Shown here: positions 26,670-35,971 of the stretch, piece after piece
Layout: each line of letters opens with the position of its first letter
Position numbering within the stretch: position 1 is the first letter of the stretch
Source: Gammaproteobacteria bacterium
Lineage (GTDB): Bacteria > Pseudomonadota > Gammaproteobacteria > Pseudomonadales > JAUIET01
DNA: 45,477 bases
Direction of reading: 5' to 3'
Assembly: GCA_030431775.1 (NCBI GenBank)
Contig: JAUIHW010000032.1
Span: 1-45,477, forward strand
The notes under the pieces: model-generated
Seen by the model: only the letters and a program-made list of their open reading frames with translations
Told to the model about the DNA's origin: nothing
The model's database searches: none
Program-made: the position numbers and the translations under genes

Positions 26670-26725
26670 GTAGATAAAAATCTTTTATATTGTAGAAAAA
26701 CCGTTATTATATTGGAAAGTTTCCA
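26670..26725. promoter_or_regulatory. Operator region between xre-cupin and tdh: palindrome and direct repeats
   Basis: TGGAAAGTTTCCA (26713-26725) is a perfect 13-base palindrome 11 bases before the tdh ATG. Upstream, GTAGATAAAA (26670) and GTAGAAAAA (26692) form a direct repeat 22 bases apart, about two helix turns. The whole gap is AT-rich. These are the best candidate sites for the XRE-cupin protein. Confidence 0.5.
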
Positions 26726-26736
26726 TTAAATCGAAC

Positions 26737-27762
26737 ATGAAAGCACTGGTTAAACGCAAGGCCGAACCCGGCTTATGGCTGGAGGAGGTTGAAACCCCGA
26801 GCCCTGGTATTAATGATGTCCTTATTCGGGTACAACGCACTGCGATCTGCGGTACGGACCTACACATCTATAACTGGGATAACTGGGCGGCGAAAAACGT
26901 GCCGGTCCCATTGGTGGTTGGCCACGAATTTGTCGGCGAAATCGTGGAGGTGGGTGCCAATGTCAATGATTTCTATCCTGGGCAGGTGGTTTCCGGCGAA
27001 GGCCACGTCGTGTGTGGGCGGTGTCGCAACTGCATGGCTGGCCGGCGCCATTTGTGTGCGGACACCAGCGGTGTGGGCGTGGACCGCGCGGGCGCTTTCG
27101 CAGAATACCTGGTATTACCCATGTCCAATGTCTGGGAACATCGTGCGGGTATTGACCTCGATGTGGCGGCGCTGTTCGATCCATTTGGTAATGCTGTGCA
27201 TACCGCGCTGCAATACGACCTGCTCGGTGAAGACGTGCTCATCACGGGAGCGGGTCCGATTGGCGCGATGGCCGCAGCGATATGCCGCCATGCGGGTGCG
27301 CGGCACGTAGTCATTACGGACATTAACGAGCAGCGCCTTGAACTGGCCAGGCAAATGGGGGCCGACCGAGCCGTCAATGTGAGTAATGAATCGCTGGCCC
27401 AGGTGCAGCGTGAGCTGAATATGGCGGAGGGCTTTGATGTCGGCCTGGAAATGTCAGGCAGCCCGCAAGCTTTTAACGACCTGCTGAATAATATGTGTCA
27501 TGGTGGCAAGGTCGCCATTCTCGGTATTCCCGCAGAAGATACGTTGATTGACTGGAATAGAGTGATCTTTAATATGCTGACATTGCGCGGCATCTACGGG
27601 CGAGAAATGTACGAAACGTGGTACAAAATGTCGGTGTTTATCGAGTCAGGGCTGGATATATCACCGGTCATTACCCACCGCTTAGGGTATCAGGAATACC
27701 AAACCGGATTCGAGCTTATGAACAGCGGTCAGGCGGGCAAAGTGATTTTGAATTGGGACTGA
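26737..27762 (+). CDS. tdh: L-threonine 3-dehydrogenase
   Basis: 341-residue zinc- and NAD-dependent medium-chain dehydrogenase (EC 1.1.1.103) that oxidises L-threonine to 2-amino-3-oxobutanoate. Catalytic zinc ligands Cys38, His63 and Glu64 with the relay Thr40/His43 in CGTDLH; structural zinc Cys93, Cys96, Cys99 and Cys107; NAD fold [17 protein letters not shown]; the specificity region [15 protein letters not shown] as in E. coli Tdh. Same length as E. coli Tdh (341). One base separates its stop from the kbl ATG. Confidence 0.96.
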   Translation: MKALVKRKAEPGLWLEEVETPSPGINDVLIRVQRTAICGTDLHIYNWDNWAAKNVPVPLVVGHEFVGEIVEVGANVNDFYPGQVVSGEGHVVCGRCRNCMAGRRHLCADTSGVGVDRAGAFAEYLVLPMSNVWEHRAGIDLDVAALFDPFGNAVHTALQYDLLGEDVLITGAGPIGAMAAAICRHAGARHVVITDINEQRLELARQMGADRAVNVSNESLAQVQRELNMAEGFDVGLEMSGSPQAFNDLLNNMCHGGKVAILGIPAEDTLIDWNRVIFNMLTLRGIYGREMYETWYKMSVFIESGLDISPVITHRLGYQEYQTGFELMNSGQAGKVILNWD

Positions 27763-27763
27763 T

Positions 27764-28963
27764 ATGAGTGAACACTACCTGGACCATGTGAGCCGCCAGC
27801 TGGCTGAGATTGAAGCGTCCGGTCTGCGCAAAGCTGAGCGCGTAATGACCAGCCCTCAATCATCACATGTCAAGGTGCAGGCAGACGGTGAGCAGCGGGA
27901 GATGCTAAATCTGTGCGCTAACAATTATCTCGGGCTGGCACAGCACCCGAAGGTACATGCAGCTGCAGCGCAAGGTATGGATGAATGGGGCTATGGCCTG
28001 GCGTCGGTACGTTTTATTTGTGGCACACAGTCGGTGCACAAACAACTGGAAAGCGCTCTCAGTACCTTTTTGCAGAAGGAGGATACTATTTTGTACCCTT
28101 CCTGTTTCGATGCCAACGGCGGCCTGTTTGAAACTTTGCTGGACGAAAAGGATGCCGTTATCTCTGACCAACTCAATCACGCCAGTATTATTGATGGGAT
28201 TCGCTTGTGTAAAGCTCAGCGGTATCGTTATCTCAACAGTGATATGGCGGATCTGGAGGCGCAGTTAAAAGCGGCAGACTCCCGCGGTGCGCGGTTCAAG
28301 CTGATTACCACCGATGGGGTATTTTCCATGGATGGCTATTTTGCTAAGCTCAGCGACATCTGCGATCTGGCACAGCGTTACCAGGCCTTGGTTCACGTCG
28401 ACGACTGCCATGCGACCGGTTTTATCGGTGCAGGCGGTCGAGGCAGCCCTGAGCGCAGCGCTTGTCTGGACCGGGTTGACATAATCACCGGTACAATGGG
28501 TAAAGCCCTTGGCGGCGCCAGCGGCGGGTTTACCAGTGCTCACGGACCGATTGTGGAATTGTTGCGCCAGAAATCGCGCCCTTATCTATTTTCCAACAGT
28601 GTCGCACCGGCGGTAGTGGCCGGTGCGCTCAAGGCTCTGGAGTTGGTGGCTGATGACAGTGTTCTGCGTGATCGTTTGCAGCGCAATACGGAACGCTTTC
28701 GCGAAGGTTTGCAGGAACTGGGCTACGAATTGTTGCCAGGCGAGCACCCGATTATTCCAGTGATGGTCTACGATGCCAGCAAAGCCGCGCAGCTTGCGCA
28801 TGGCATTGTTGAGCACGGAGTCTACGTAACGCCGTTTTCCTTTCCAGTGGTGCCGCGCGGTAAGGCTCGAATTCGAACCCAGATGTCGGCCGCGTTTAGC
28901 GACGACGATATTGATCAGGCCTTGGCGGCCTTTGCTGCTGTCAGGAAGGATGTTTTTAATTAA
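27764..28963 (+). CDS. kbl: Glycine C-acetyltransferase (2-amino-3-ketobutyrate CoA ligase)
   Basis: 399-residue PLP enzyme of the alpha-oxoamine synthase family (EC 2.3.1.29). It splits the Tdh product with CoA into glycine and acetyl-CoA. Seen: [10 protein letters not shown] (53-62), [34 protein letters not shown] (211-220) and Schiff-base Lys247 in [14 protein letters not shown]. The pairing with tdh distinguishes it from bioF, a paralogue also in this window (33661-34827). The glycine produced can feed the gcvTP system at the left of the window. Confidence 0.96.
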   Translation: MSEHYLDHVSRQLAEIEASGLRKAERVMTSPQSSHVKVQADGEQREMLNLCANNYLGLAQHPKVHAAAAQGMDEWGYGLASVRFICGTQSVHKQLESALSTFLQKEDTILYPSCFDANGGLFETLLDEKDAVISDQLNHASIIDGIRLCKAQRYRYLNSDMADLEAQLKAADSRGARFKLITTDGVFSMDGYFAKLSDICDLAQRYQALVHVDDCHATGFIGAGGRGSPERSACLDRVDIITGTMGKALGGASGGFTSAHGPIVELLRQKSRPYLFSNSVAPAVVAGALKALELVADDSVLRDRLQRNTERFREGLQELGYELLPGEHPIIPVMVYDASKAAQLAHGIVEHGVYVTPFSFPVVPRGKARIRTQMSAAFSDDDIDQALAAFAAVRKDVFN

Positions 28964-28995
28964 GCAGGTGCCAGGGTAAGCTTGCTAGGGCATCG

Positions 28996-29424
28996 CTAGG
29001 TAAGCCCTGCTAGCTCCGCCGGTGACAAATTCAGCTCTTTGGCGACCATATTGAAGAACTGCACTTCGGAGTCGCTGACCCGGCCATCGGCCCGAAACAC
29101 TTCTTTCAAAGCATTCACAATGCTCTGGCGTTGTGCGGGGTCAATTTTCGGGCCGATGTTGGCGAGGTACTTTTCCAGCGGCGCCGCTTCATAGATCTCA
29201 GACGCAGCAGCTACTCGGATTTCGGCCGCGCTCACATCACTGCCCAGCGTTGCGCATAAAATCTCCTTGACCTTTGCCACTTCCCGGTCGTCGGTCAACA
29301 GGTCGGCGCGGGTCGCTCGCGCCAGCGTCATCACGAGCATTTCCTGGAATAACTCGTCTTTTTCCTTCTCATCGTCCAGGGTACCGAAAAATTTCTTTAT
29401 TTTTGCGAGGCTACCGAGCGACAT
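28996..29424 (-). CDS. TerB-like (tellurite-resistance B domain) protein
   Basis: 142 residues, all helical, no signal peptide. The TerB/DjlA-type fold has two similar acidic loops, here RATRADLLTDDREVAKV (about 37-52) and VFRADGRVSDSEVQFF (about 108-123), whose Asp and Glu may bind a divalent metal. ATG start with AGGAG at good spacing. No other ter genes are present, so tellurite resistance should not be assumed; many bacteria carry such lone TerB-like proteins of unknown role. Convergent with kbl. Confidence 0.8.
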   Translation of the reverse strand: MSLGSLAKIKKFFGTLDDEKEKDELFQEMLVMTLARATRADLLTDDREVAKVKEILCATLGSDVSAAEIRVAAASEIYEAAPLEKYLANIGPKIDPAQRQSIVNALKEVFRADGRVSDSEVQFFNMVAKELNLSPAELAGLT

Positions 29425-29502
29425 GGCTGACTCCTGATTTTCATTATACTGATGCGCCGGTTCACCCGGTCGCCCTCAGTATCTCACTAACTATTGGGCG
29501 GT

Positions 29503-30015
29503 TCAAGCAAACCAGGTTTCTAATGGGAAGTAGCGCAGGCCTCGCTCGGTTTGACGAGACTCAAACAGGGAGAAGCGATCCACGTGCACGCGAAAACATG
29601 GTTCGGTCAGCGGTGTAGCCACATTGTGCTCAACTCCCCGTGCAACCGTAAGGTGCGGTACGTACTTGCTCCTGGCCTGCTTGATGCCGACCGACCGTGG
29701 TGCTTTCTGCAAGGCAGAGGCCAGCTCAAGCAAGGCGGGGGGAGCTTGTGAAGGACCCACCCATAGTATCCCGGGTTTGGGAAAATAACCTGTTTGATCG
29801 AGAATCAGCTCGCAAGGGTTGCACAGTACTCGGTCTGCGTATGTGACCAGTCTTGCCAGTTGGTCGTTTGAAGTCTGGCCGACAAAGCACAAAGTAATAT
29901 GATAATTGGACTCAGTTACCGGCCTGGGCAGTGCCGGCCAGGACTGTTTGACCCAGCGGGCGAGCCGAGCACGGGTGGACGCATCAGGTTGAAAAGCGAA
30001 GAAAGTCCGCCGCAA
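29503..30015 (-). CDS. thpR: RNA 2',3'-cyclic phosphodiesterase (ThpR/LigT family)
   Basis: 170-residue 2H phosphoesterase. The two catalytic HxTx motifs are HITL (39-42) and HLTV (121-124). Family members open 2',3'-cyclic phosphates at RNA ends to 2'-phosphates and can ligate tRNA halves. RRTFFAFQPD at the start is typical. The start is TTG (30013-30015), supported by a strong GGGAGG about nine bases upstream. It lies 25 bases after bioA on the same strand, so the bio operon may run into it. Cytoplasmic. Confidence 0.88.
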   Translation of the reverse strand: MRRTFFAFQPDASTRARLARWVKQSWPALPRPVTESNYHITLCFVGQTSNDQLARLVTYADRVLCNPCELILDQTGYFPKPGILWVGPSQAPPALLELASALQKAPRSVGIKQARSKYVPHLTVARGVEHNVATPLTEPCFRVHVDRFSLFESRQTERGLRYFPLETWFA

Positions 30016-30040
30016 TCAGACTACCTCCCTAGTTGGCCCG

Positions 30041-31336
30041 TCACGAAGTTTGCAGGTAGCCAAAGATGGCCTCGCACAAGGTATCAATGTCTTGTTGGCT
30101 ACAGATGTAAGGCGGCATCAGGTAGATGAGTTTGCCGAATGGTCGAATCCATGCACCGCAGCGAACGAAATACGCTTGTGCGGCGGCGACATCCACTGAA
30201 GATTTTAGCTCGACTGCACCGATAGCCCCGCAAACGCGGGTTTCCGCACAGATATCCAGACCAGCGCAAGGCTCCAAACCCTCCTGCAAGGCCTGTTCCA
30301 ACCAGCTGACCTGCTGTTGCCAGTCGCCTTGCTCAAGCAGGTCCAAGCTGGCGTTGGCGACAGCGCAAGCGAGTGGGTTACCCATGAAGGTGGGCCCATG
30401 CATCAGCGGTCCGCCCTGACTGATACCTTGCGCTACTTTTTTACTGGTCAAGGTGGCGGCTAAAGTGAGATAACCTCCCGTCAGTGCCTTGCCGACGGTC
30501 ATGATATCCGGCTGCGCTCCGGCCCACTCCCAGGCAAACAGCTTGCCGGTACGACCAAAGCCGGTTGCAATCTCATCGTAAATCAACAGCACATCCAACT
30601 CATCACAGGCCCGTCTGAGCTCAACCAGATAGTTTGGGTGATAAAACCAAATGCCTCCGGCCCCCTGGACAATAGGTTCCACAATCACGGCGCACAGTTC
30701 GTGGTGGTGTTGTTCTAACAGCCGACGCATGGGGGTAAAGTCTTTGGGGTCCCAATCATCACCGAAGCGGCAGCGCGGTTGCGGCGCGAAAAGGTGGCCT
30801 GGTAACAGATGGGTGAACAGCGAATGCATACCAGTCACCGGGTCGCAGACCGCCATAGCGCCAGCCGTATCGCCGTGGTAGCCATTGCGAAGCGCCAACA
30901 GTCGACCCTTGTCCTTCAGGCCAGTGGCCTGGTAATACTGGGCGGCCATCTTAATCGCGACTTCAACACTGACTGAACCAGAGTCGGCAAGAAACAGATG
31001 CTGCATATCCGGAGGGCTGACATCCAGCAGGCGTTTCCCAAGCCGTGCAGCGGGTTCATGTGTCAGGCCACCAAACATGACGTGTGACGCGATCTCTGCT
31101 TGTTTTTTTAAGGCGTCATTCAAATGGGGGTGGTTGTAGCCGTGAATGGCACACCACCAGCTGCTCATTCCATCCACCAGGGATTCGCCAGAGTGCAATT
31201 GGATACGGGTTCCTGTTGCTGACTTGAAAGGGTAGCAGGGAAGAGGTTCGCTGGCAGAGGTATATGGGTGCCACAGGTGCTGTCGGTCAAAGTCCAGCCA
31301 CTCCTGAACCTCCGGGTCCAGCGGGGTATTAGCCAT
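30041..31336 (-). CDS. bioA: Adenosylmethionine-8-amino-7-oxononanoate aminotransferase
   Basis: 431-residue class III PLP aminotransferase (EC 2.6.1.62) that converts KAPA to DAPA with S-adenosylmethionine as amino donor, the antepenultimate step of biotin synthesis. Seen: HLWHPYTSASE at the start (diagnostic of BioA), DGMSSWWCAIHGYNHP (55-70), DSGSVSVEVAIKMA, Asp254 in IYDEIATGFGRTG, Schiff-base Lys283 in VGKALTGGYLTLAA. The ATG lies 8 bases inside the end of bioD, so they overlap. Last bio gene of the operon. Confidence 0.96.
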   Translation of the reverse strand: MANTPLDPEVQEWLDFDRQHLWHPYTSASEPLPCYPFKSATGTRIQLHSGESLVDGMSSWWCAIHGYNHPHLNDALKKQAEIASHVMFGGLTHEPAARLGKRLLDVSPPDMQHLFLADSGSVSVEVAIKMAAQYYQATGLKDKGRLLALRNGYHGDTAGAMAVCDPVTGMHSLFTHLLPGHLFAPQPRCRFGDDWDPKDFTPMRRLLEQHHHELCAVIVEPIVQGAGGIWFYHPNYLVELRRACDELDVLLIYDEIATGFGRTGKLFAWEWAGAQPDIMTVGKALTGGYLTLAATLTSKKVAQGISQGGPLMHGPTFMGNPLACAVANASLDLLEQGDWQQQVSWLEQALQEGLEPCAGLDICAETRVCGAIGAVELKSSVDVAAAQAYFVRCGAWIRPFGKLIYLMPPYICSQQDIDTLCEAIFGYLQTS

Positions 31337-32027
31337 TGATGATTGGGTCCAGGTTCAAATGTTCAGCCACAGCTTGTGCGCTGGCTGGTTGCAGCGCCGG
31401 CACTGTACCCAGGCAGGGAGCGTCGATGTGACTGTGCAAGTAGTCCAGATTGTCTTGCTGATAGGGCATTTCGTCCAGGCAGTTAGCCACCCAGCCGGCC
31501 AGTTCAACACCGCTGGTGCGAATGGCGTTCACAGTTAACATACTGTGGTTAAGACCGCCGAGTTTCAGGCGAATGACGGCAATCGCACGGCAGGCGTGGC
31601 TGTCGGCCAGGCCCCGGGCCAGGTCAGCCAGTGTCTCGCAATCATTCAAGGGGACCAGCCAGCCGCCAGCACCTTCGACAATTGCCAGGTCGGGTGCTGT
31701 TTGCAGTGCACGACAGCAATGCTGGTGCAGGTGCGAACTGCTGATCGAAATACCGGCATTTGCCGCTGCAATATGTGGCGCGATCGGAGGTTTCAAACAC
31801 ATTGGGTTAACCTCGTCGTAAGGCAGCTTGACCGAGCTGTTATGAATCAACTGTTCGGCGTCGTCATTGCGCAAGCCCTTGGCGGTGCTAACGGCGCCAG
31901 CGGCCACCGGTTTCAGTCCCAGAGTGCTCAGCCCGAGCTCGCGCGCTTTATAAAGTAGGCCTGCACCAACCAAGGTTTTGCCGCTCTCAGTGTCGGTTCC
32001 AGTGATAAAAAAGGTGCGAGTTGTCAT
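31329..32027 (-). CDS. bioD: Dethiobiotin synthetase
   Basis: 232-residue ATP-dependent carboxylase (EC 6.3.3.3) that closes the ureido ring of dethiobiotin from DAPA and CO2. Seen: P-loop GTDTESGKT (10-18), LKPVAAGA with catalytic Lys, EGAGGWLVPL near residue 118. 72 bases separate its ATG from the bioC stop, the only sizeable gap in the operon. Confidence 0.95.
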   Translation of the reverse strand: MTTRTFFITGTDTESGKTLVGAGLLYKARELGLSTLGLKPVAAGAVSTAKGLRNDDAEQLIHNSSVKLPYDEVNPMCLKPPIAPHIAAANAGISISSSHLHQHCCRALQTAPDLAIVEGAGGWLVPLNDCETLADLARGLADSHACRAIAVIRLKLGGLNHSMLTVNAIRTSGVELAGWVANCLDEMPYQQDNLDYLHSHIDAPCLGTVPALQPASAQAVAEHLNLDPIING

Positions 32028-32099
32028 GGGGCGCTAGTGTAACATTTGGAGCCATTTTTGCGACGGGCCATCAATATCGGTCAAGCTGAACCTGGCGCT

Positions 32100-32885
32100 C
32101 TACTTTGGTTTATGCAGCACAACGTAGAGCGTGCGGTAACGCAGCGGTATCCCTGATGCTTCACGAAACTGCTCAAAGCTGGCCTCGACAGCGCGATACT
32201 GATTGCGTGTTAACAGCCCGGCTCGGGCATTGCTGAGTACAGTGTTAACACCGGTCTGCCGAAGATTTTTGAGCAAGGCTTTTGCAGAAGGAAAGTGCAG
32301 TTGTTCGGTGCGTGCGCGAAACGCCTGTAATTGCCAGGGGCTGTTCAAAAGCAGACGATATTGCTCAGCGACAGTTGCAAATTCATTGGTGTGCTCGTAG
32401 TCATCGATGCTCGCCCAGGCCTGATGTACCTCATCAAGAGTACCGCAGGCCAGGGTGCTGAATGCCAGTGTGCCACCGGGGCGCACCACCCGATGGGCTT
32501 GCTGCAACACATGTTGCAGGCCCTGGCACCATTGCAGCGCCAGACTGGAGAACAGCACATCCACACTGTTGCTTGCCAATGGCAATTGGTCAGCATCGGC
32601 AACGCATAAGCACCGCTGGCGTTTGCTGAGCTTGCTTGCCTCGCGCAACATTCCATAGCTCAGGTCCAAACCAATCAGCTTGGCGGTAGGGTAATGCTCT
32701 TGTAATCGTGGAAATACCAAGCAGGGGCCGCAACCGAGATCAACGACGGTGTCAGCACTTTGGGCAGGCAGCATGCTCAATAATTGCTGTTCCACCTGCT
32801 TTTGCAAAATGGCATGGTCTGCGTACACTGAAGCGGCCCGCGAGAAATTGTTTGCTATTCGCGGTTTTTCTGAGCTGGAACTCAT
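32100..32885 (-). CDS. bioC: Malonyl-ACP O-methyltransferase
   Basis: 261-residue SAM-dependent methyltransferase (EC 2.1.1.197) that masks the carboxyl of malonyl-ACP so that fatty-acid enzymes can build pimeloyl-ACP methyl ester. Seen: IANNFSRAASVYADHAILQKQV typical of BioC, SAM motif I VVDLGCGPCLVFPRL, GLDLSYGML, LPLASNSVDVLFSSLALQWC. The frame is open to 33059, but the ATG at 32883-32885 overlaps the bioH stop as ATGA and gives the normal N-terminus; the longer start would bury 58 residues of bioH-antiphase sequence. Confidence 0.94.
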   Translation of the reverse strand: MSSSSEKPRIANNFSRAASVYADHAILQKQVEQQLLSMLPAQSADTVVDLGCGPCLVFPRLQEHYPTAKLIGLDLSYGMLREASKLSKRQRCLCVADADQLPLASNSVDVLFSSLALQWCQGLQHVLQQAHRVVRPGGTLAFSTLACGTLDEVHQAWASIDDYEHTNEFATVAEQYRLLLNSPWQLQAFRARTEQLHFPSAKALLKNLRQTGVNTVLSNARAGLLTRNQYRAVEASFEQFREASGIPLRYRTLYVVLHKPK

Positions 32886-33664
32886 TGGGTCAGCTCGTGC
32901 CAGTGGGACAGTACACTTTGCGGCTGCTCCAGCCACACAGCGTGTCCACCCGGGCTTGCCAGCAGCCGGATTTGTACAGTTTGCCGGTGCTGACTTTGCA
33001 GTTCTGCCATCGCCGCAAACGGCGTGATGGCGTCCTGCTCGGCGAATACCAGAGTGCAAGGGCCGGTGAGCCCGTTCAATGCCGGGCGCGCATCCAGCAA
33101 TGCCAGCTCCTCAAGACAAAGCGCGGCTTGTTGCGCGTCGAATGCCGCGCTTTGCCAGCATTCCTGCAGGCTTTTGCGAAGGCGCCCTGCCTGCTTGCAA
33201 CCGAGAGTGCATAATGCGGCGAATGACTGTAAAAGCCTGCCGGGTTTTGTTCTTAGCTGCTGCTGAAATTCGCTAATAGTTGCGTCGGTAATGGCCCAGG
33301 GCCAGTCCCGGCGTTGCACAAAACAGGGGTTGCTGCCCAAGCATAGCAGGCCGCGTATATCCAGGCGGTATTGCGCCTGCCTAGCCATCAGTTGCATGGC
33401 AAGGCTGCCCCCAAAAGACCAGCCGACTAAAATCGTCGGTGTTTCAGGCTTGAGTCGGGTGCACAGCCAATCCAGCAGCTTCTGGCCGGATGCCAGCGAA
33501 GCGCCATCAATTCCAGGCAAAGAAATGCAGCGAAATTGCAGGGAGGAAGGGCTGTGTTGTTGCAACACCACCAGCAGCGGCTGCATAAAGGCTGCTGGAA
33601 TGCTCCAGCCAGCGATTACCACGACATCAACCGGGCTTCTTGGCAACGACAGCTCGCTGTTCAC
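32882..33664 (-). CDS. bioH: Pimeloyl-[ACP] methyl ester esterase
   Basis: 260-residue alpha/beta-hydrolase (EC 3.1.1.85) that removes the methyl group added by BioC, freeing pimeloyl-ACP for BioF. Catalytic triad visible: Ser83 in GWSFGG, Asp in AEQDAITP (about 211), His in GGHAVWLEQP (about 242). Starts with GTG, overlapping the bioF stop as GTGA; the bioC start overlaps its own stop. Tight coupling within the operon. Confidence 0.93.
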   Translation of the reverse strand: MNSELSLPRSPVDVVVIAGWSIPAAFMQPLLVVLQQHSPSSLQFRCISLPGIDGASLASGQKLLDWLCTRLKPETPTILVGWSFGGSLAMQLMARQAQYRLDIRGLLCLGSNPCFVQRRDWPWAITDATISEFQQQLRTKPGRLLQSFAALCTLGCKQAGRLRKSLQECWQSAAFDAQQAALCLEELALLDARPALNGLTGPCTLVFAEQDAITPFAAMAELQSQHRQTVQIRLLASPGGHAVWLEQPQSVLSHWHELTQ

Positions 33665-34827
33665 TCGCTCATCCGTAAGGCTTCAGCGGTGGCGTCCACC
33701 AATTGTTGAATATCCTGCTCACAGTGTTCAGCGCTTAAAGTAACGCGCAGGCGGGCTGTCCCTTTTGGAACCGTAGGCGGACGGATCGCGGTCACCAAAA
33801 TGCCCCGTTTGCGAAGCTGACTGCTGACCTGCAGGGCGCGCGCGCTATCACCGAGCGGAATAGGCTGTATCGGTGTTGCGGAAGGCAGTAGCGGTACGCT
33901 TAAGCGTTTGCAGCTGGCCTGAAAAAATTGTACCAGGGAGCGCAAATGTTGTTGTCGCCAGGCTTCATCCTGCACAATACGTAAGGCTTCACGGCTGGCC
34001 GCAGCAAGTGCCGGCGGCAGGGCGGTGGTGTAAATATATGGGCGTGCGAACTGCAGCAGTGTTTCGATCAATTCGTCACTGCCGGCCACAAAAGCGCCAA
34101 AGGTACCAAAAGCTTTGCCCAGCGTTCCAACGAGCACTGGGATCTCTGCCTGCCCGAGGCCTTCTACCGATACAGCGCCACCACCGTTGTTGCCGAGCAC
34201 GCCCAGTCCATGGGCGTCATCGACCATCACAACGGCCGCATGTTGTTGGGCGGTAGCGAATATGTCGCCAAGTGGTGCGATATCACCATCCATGCTGAAT
34301 ACACCGTCGGTCACAATCAGCCTTCTTCTGGCTAGGCTTCTGCGCAGGCGGCGTTGCAGATCGCCTACGTTGCAATGCTGGTAGCGCTGGCAACGGGCAC
34401 CGCTTAACCGGCCGCCATCCAATAGCGAGGCGTGATTAAGCCGATCGTGAAAGACCGCATCGTCCTTGTTCATAAGGGTTGATAGGACTGCCAGGTTCGC
34501 CATGTAACCCGTCGAAAACAATAAAACCCGGTCACGGCTGGTAAACGCGGCCAGCTCTTGCTCAAGCGCCGTGTGCTCGCGGCTGTGGCCGTTTACCAGA
34601 TGCGACGCTGTTGAGCCGACACCACTGCGTTGGGCGCTGTCGCCTAACGCTTCAACGAGTCGAGGGTGATTGGCAATACCGAGATAATCGTTGCTGCAGA
34701 ACACTTTGTAGTGCTCGCCATTGTGGCTGACTTCTGTGGCAGACTCCCGCTGCCAGGTATCCCGGCTACGCCACAAATTATCGGCCTGGCGGTCGTGTAA
34801 CGCCTGACTCAGCTCAGGCCATGGCAT
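33661..34827 (-). CDS. bioF: 8-amino-7-oxononanoate synthase
   Basis: 388-residue PLP alpha-oxoamine synthase (EC 2.3.1.47) joining pimeloyl-ACP and L-alanine to KAPA. Seen: FCSNDYLGIANHP (43-55), [45 protein letters not shown] (202-212), Lys238 in VGTLGKAFGTFGAFV. The GTASxLVxG and GTFGAF patterns set it apart from kbl. ATG shares one base with the bioB stop (TGATG). Confidence 0.96.
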   Translation of the reverse strand: MPWPELSQALHDRQADNLWRSRDTWQRESATEVSHNGEHYKVFCSNDYLGIANHPRLVEALGDSAQRSGVGSTASHLVNGHSREHTALEQELAAFTSRDRVLLFSTGYMANLAVLSTLMNKDDAVFHDRLNHASLLDGGRLSGARCQRYQHCNVGDLQRRLRRSLARRRLIVTDGVFSMDGDIAPLGDIFATAQQHAAVVMVDDAHGLGVLGNNGGGAVSVEGLGQAEIPVLVGTLGKAFGTFGAFVAGSDELIETLLQFARPYIYTTALPPALAAASREALRIVQDEAWRQQHLRSLVQFFQASCKRLSVPLLPSATPIQPIPLGDSARALQVSSQLRKRGILVTAIRPPTVPKGTARLRVTLSAEHCEQDIQQLVDATAEALRMSE

Positions 34828-35870
34828 CAGTTCAGGCTGGCGTTGTAATACAGGGGTGGCGTGCGTTGAGCCTGTTGTGAACTGCTCGACACACCGTTAC
34901 TGTTGTCGCCTGACAGAGGCTCGATACCGATACCGAGCTTGTTCAACAGCTGCTCATCCCGGGACTGTCCGGGGTTTGCCGTGGTCAGCAGTTTGTCTCC
35001 GTAAAATATCGAGTTGGCACCGGCCATAAAGGCCAAGGCCTGGGTCTCATCGCTCATGGTTTCACGTCCGGCCGACAAGCGAACATGGGACGTCGGCATC
35101 AGGATGCGGGCCACCGCGATGCAACGAACAAACTCGATAGGATCCGTATCTTCCACATTTTCCAGCGGTGTGCCTGGCACCTTGACCAACATGTTGATCG
35201 GCACACTCTCGGGGTGCATCGGCAGATTGGCCAGCTCGCACAGCAGCCCGGCCCGATCACTGGCTTGCTCACCCATGCCGATGATGCCGCCGCTGCATAC
35301 CTTCATGCCGGCTGAGCGTACGTGGTGAAGTGTATCCAGCCGGTCTTGATAGCTGCGAGTGGTAATGATTTCGGAATAAAACTCCGGTGATGTATCCAGA
35401 TTATGGTTGTAGTAATCCAGCCCAGCGTCGGCCAGGCGGTCGCTTTGTTCGGCACTGAGCATGCCTAGCGTCATGCAGGTTTCCAGGCCAAGTGCTTTCA
35501 CGCCTCGAACCATTTCCTCGAGCAACGGCATATCCTTTTCGGGCGGGTTTTTCCAGGCGGCACCCATGCAGAAGCGGGTTGCGCCACTGGCGGCCACTTC
35601 TCGCGCTTCTGCCAGTACGCGCTCAACCTCCATGAGTTTCTCTTTCTCCAGCTCGGTGTTGTAATGTCCGGATTGCGGGCAATACTTACAGTCTTCCGGG
35701 CAGGCGCCGGTTTTGATGGAAAGCAGCGAGCTTGCCTGCACCTGATTGGGGCTGAAGAACTGGCGGTGAACGGTTTGTGCCCGCATCAACAGGTCGATAA
35801 ACGGCAGCTCAAAAAGCGCCTGTACTTCAGGCAGTGTCCAGTCATGGCGAACTTGCGTAGACTCGGTCAT
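34827..35870 (-). CDS. bioB: Biotin synthase
   Basis: 347-residue radical-SAM enzyme (EC 2.8.1.6) that inserts sulfur into dethiobiotin. [4Fe-4S] ligands Cys57, Cys61, Cys64 in ACPEDCKYC; ligands of the sacrificial [2Fe-2S] cluster in [26 protein letters not shown] and the Arg of SAGRETM. First gene of bioB-F-H-C-D-A. The C-terminal 30 residues are Ser/Gln-rich, as in other family members. I see no BirA-type operator upstream; a different inverted repeat is present. Confidence 0.97.
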   Translation of the reverse strand: MTESTQVRHDWTLPEVQALFELPFIDLLMRAQTVHRQFFSPNQVQASSLLSIKTGACPEDCKYCPQSGHYNTELEKEKLMEVERVLAEAREVAASGATRFCMGAAWKNPPEKDMPLLEEMVRGVKALGLETCMTLGMLSAEQSDRLADAGLDYYNHNLDTSPEFYSEIITTRSYQDRLDTLHHVRSAGMKVCSGGIIGMGEQASDRAGLLCELANLPMHPESVPINMLVKVPGTPLENVEDTDPIEFVRCIAVARILMPTSHVRLSAGRETMSDETQALAFMAGANSIFYGDKLLTTANPGQSRDEQLLNKLGIGIEPLSGDNSNGVSSSSQQAQRTPPLYYNASLN

Positions 35871-35898
35871 AGGAATCTTAGTCCGAATAAAAGCCGGT

Positions 35899-35904
35899 AT
35901 TATA
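35899..35904 (-). promoter_or_regulatory. Candidate -10 element (TATAAT) of the bio operon
   Basis: Perfect TATAAT on the minus strand, 28 bases upstream of the bioB ATG. At 17-base spacing the -35 position reads CTGCAC, a poor match, so activation or loose recognition is likely. It is the only good -10 in this short divergent region. Confidence 0.45.
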
Positions 35905-35916
35905 CTGGCAACTGGA

Positions 35917-35933
35917 CGTTCGTGCAGCGAACG
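35917..35933. promoter_or_regulatory. Inverted repeat CGTTCG-N5-CGAACG at the bioB promoter
   Basis: Perfect six-base arms (35917-35922 and 35928-35933) around TGCAG, covering the -35 position of the candidate bio promoter in the bioB-symporter gap. It differs from the E. coli BirA operator (TTGTAAACC). Candidate site for an unknown regulator. Confidence 0.45.
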
Positions 35934-35971
35934 CAGACAATAGCGCGTTGCACAATAACGATCGCAAAATT

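Noticed and set aside
28984-29014. Terminator between kbl and the TerB gene
   Set aside because: GCTAGGGC/GCCCTGCTAGC can pair only with a bulge and lacks a T-run; it also overlaps the end of the TerB frame.
32886-33059. Longer bioC start (58 extra codons)
   Set aside because: Those codons lie inside bioH in another frame and add sequence absent from BioC; the ATGA overlap start fits better.
35871-35971. BirA operator upstream of bioB
   Set aside because: No match to TTGTAAACC with its inverted partner in this gap.
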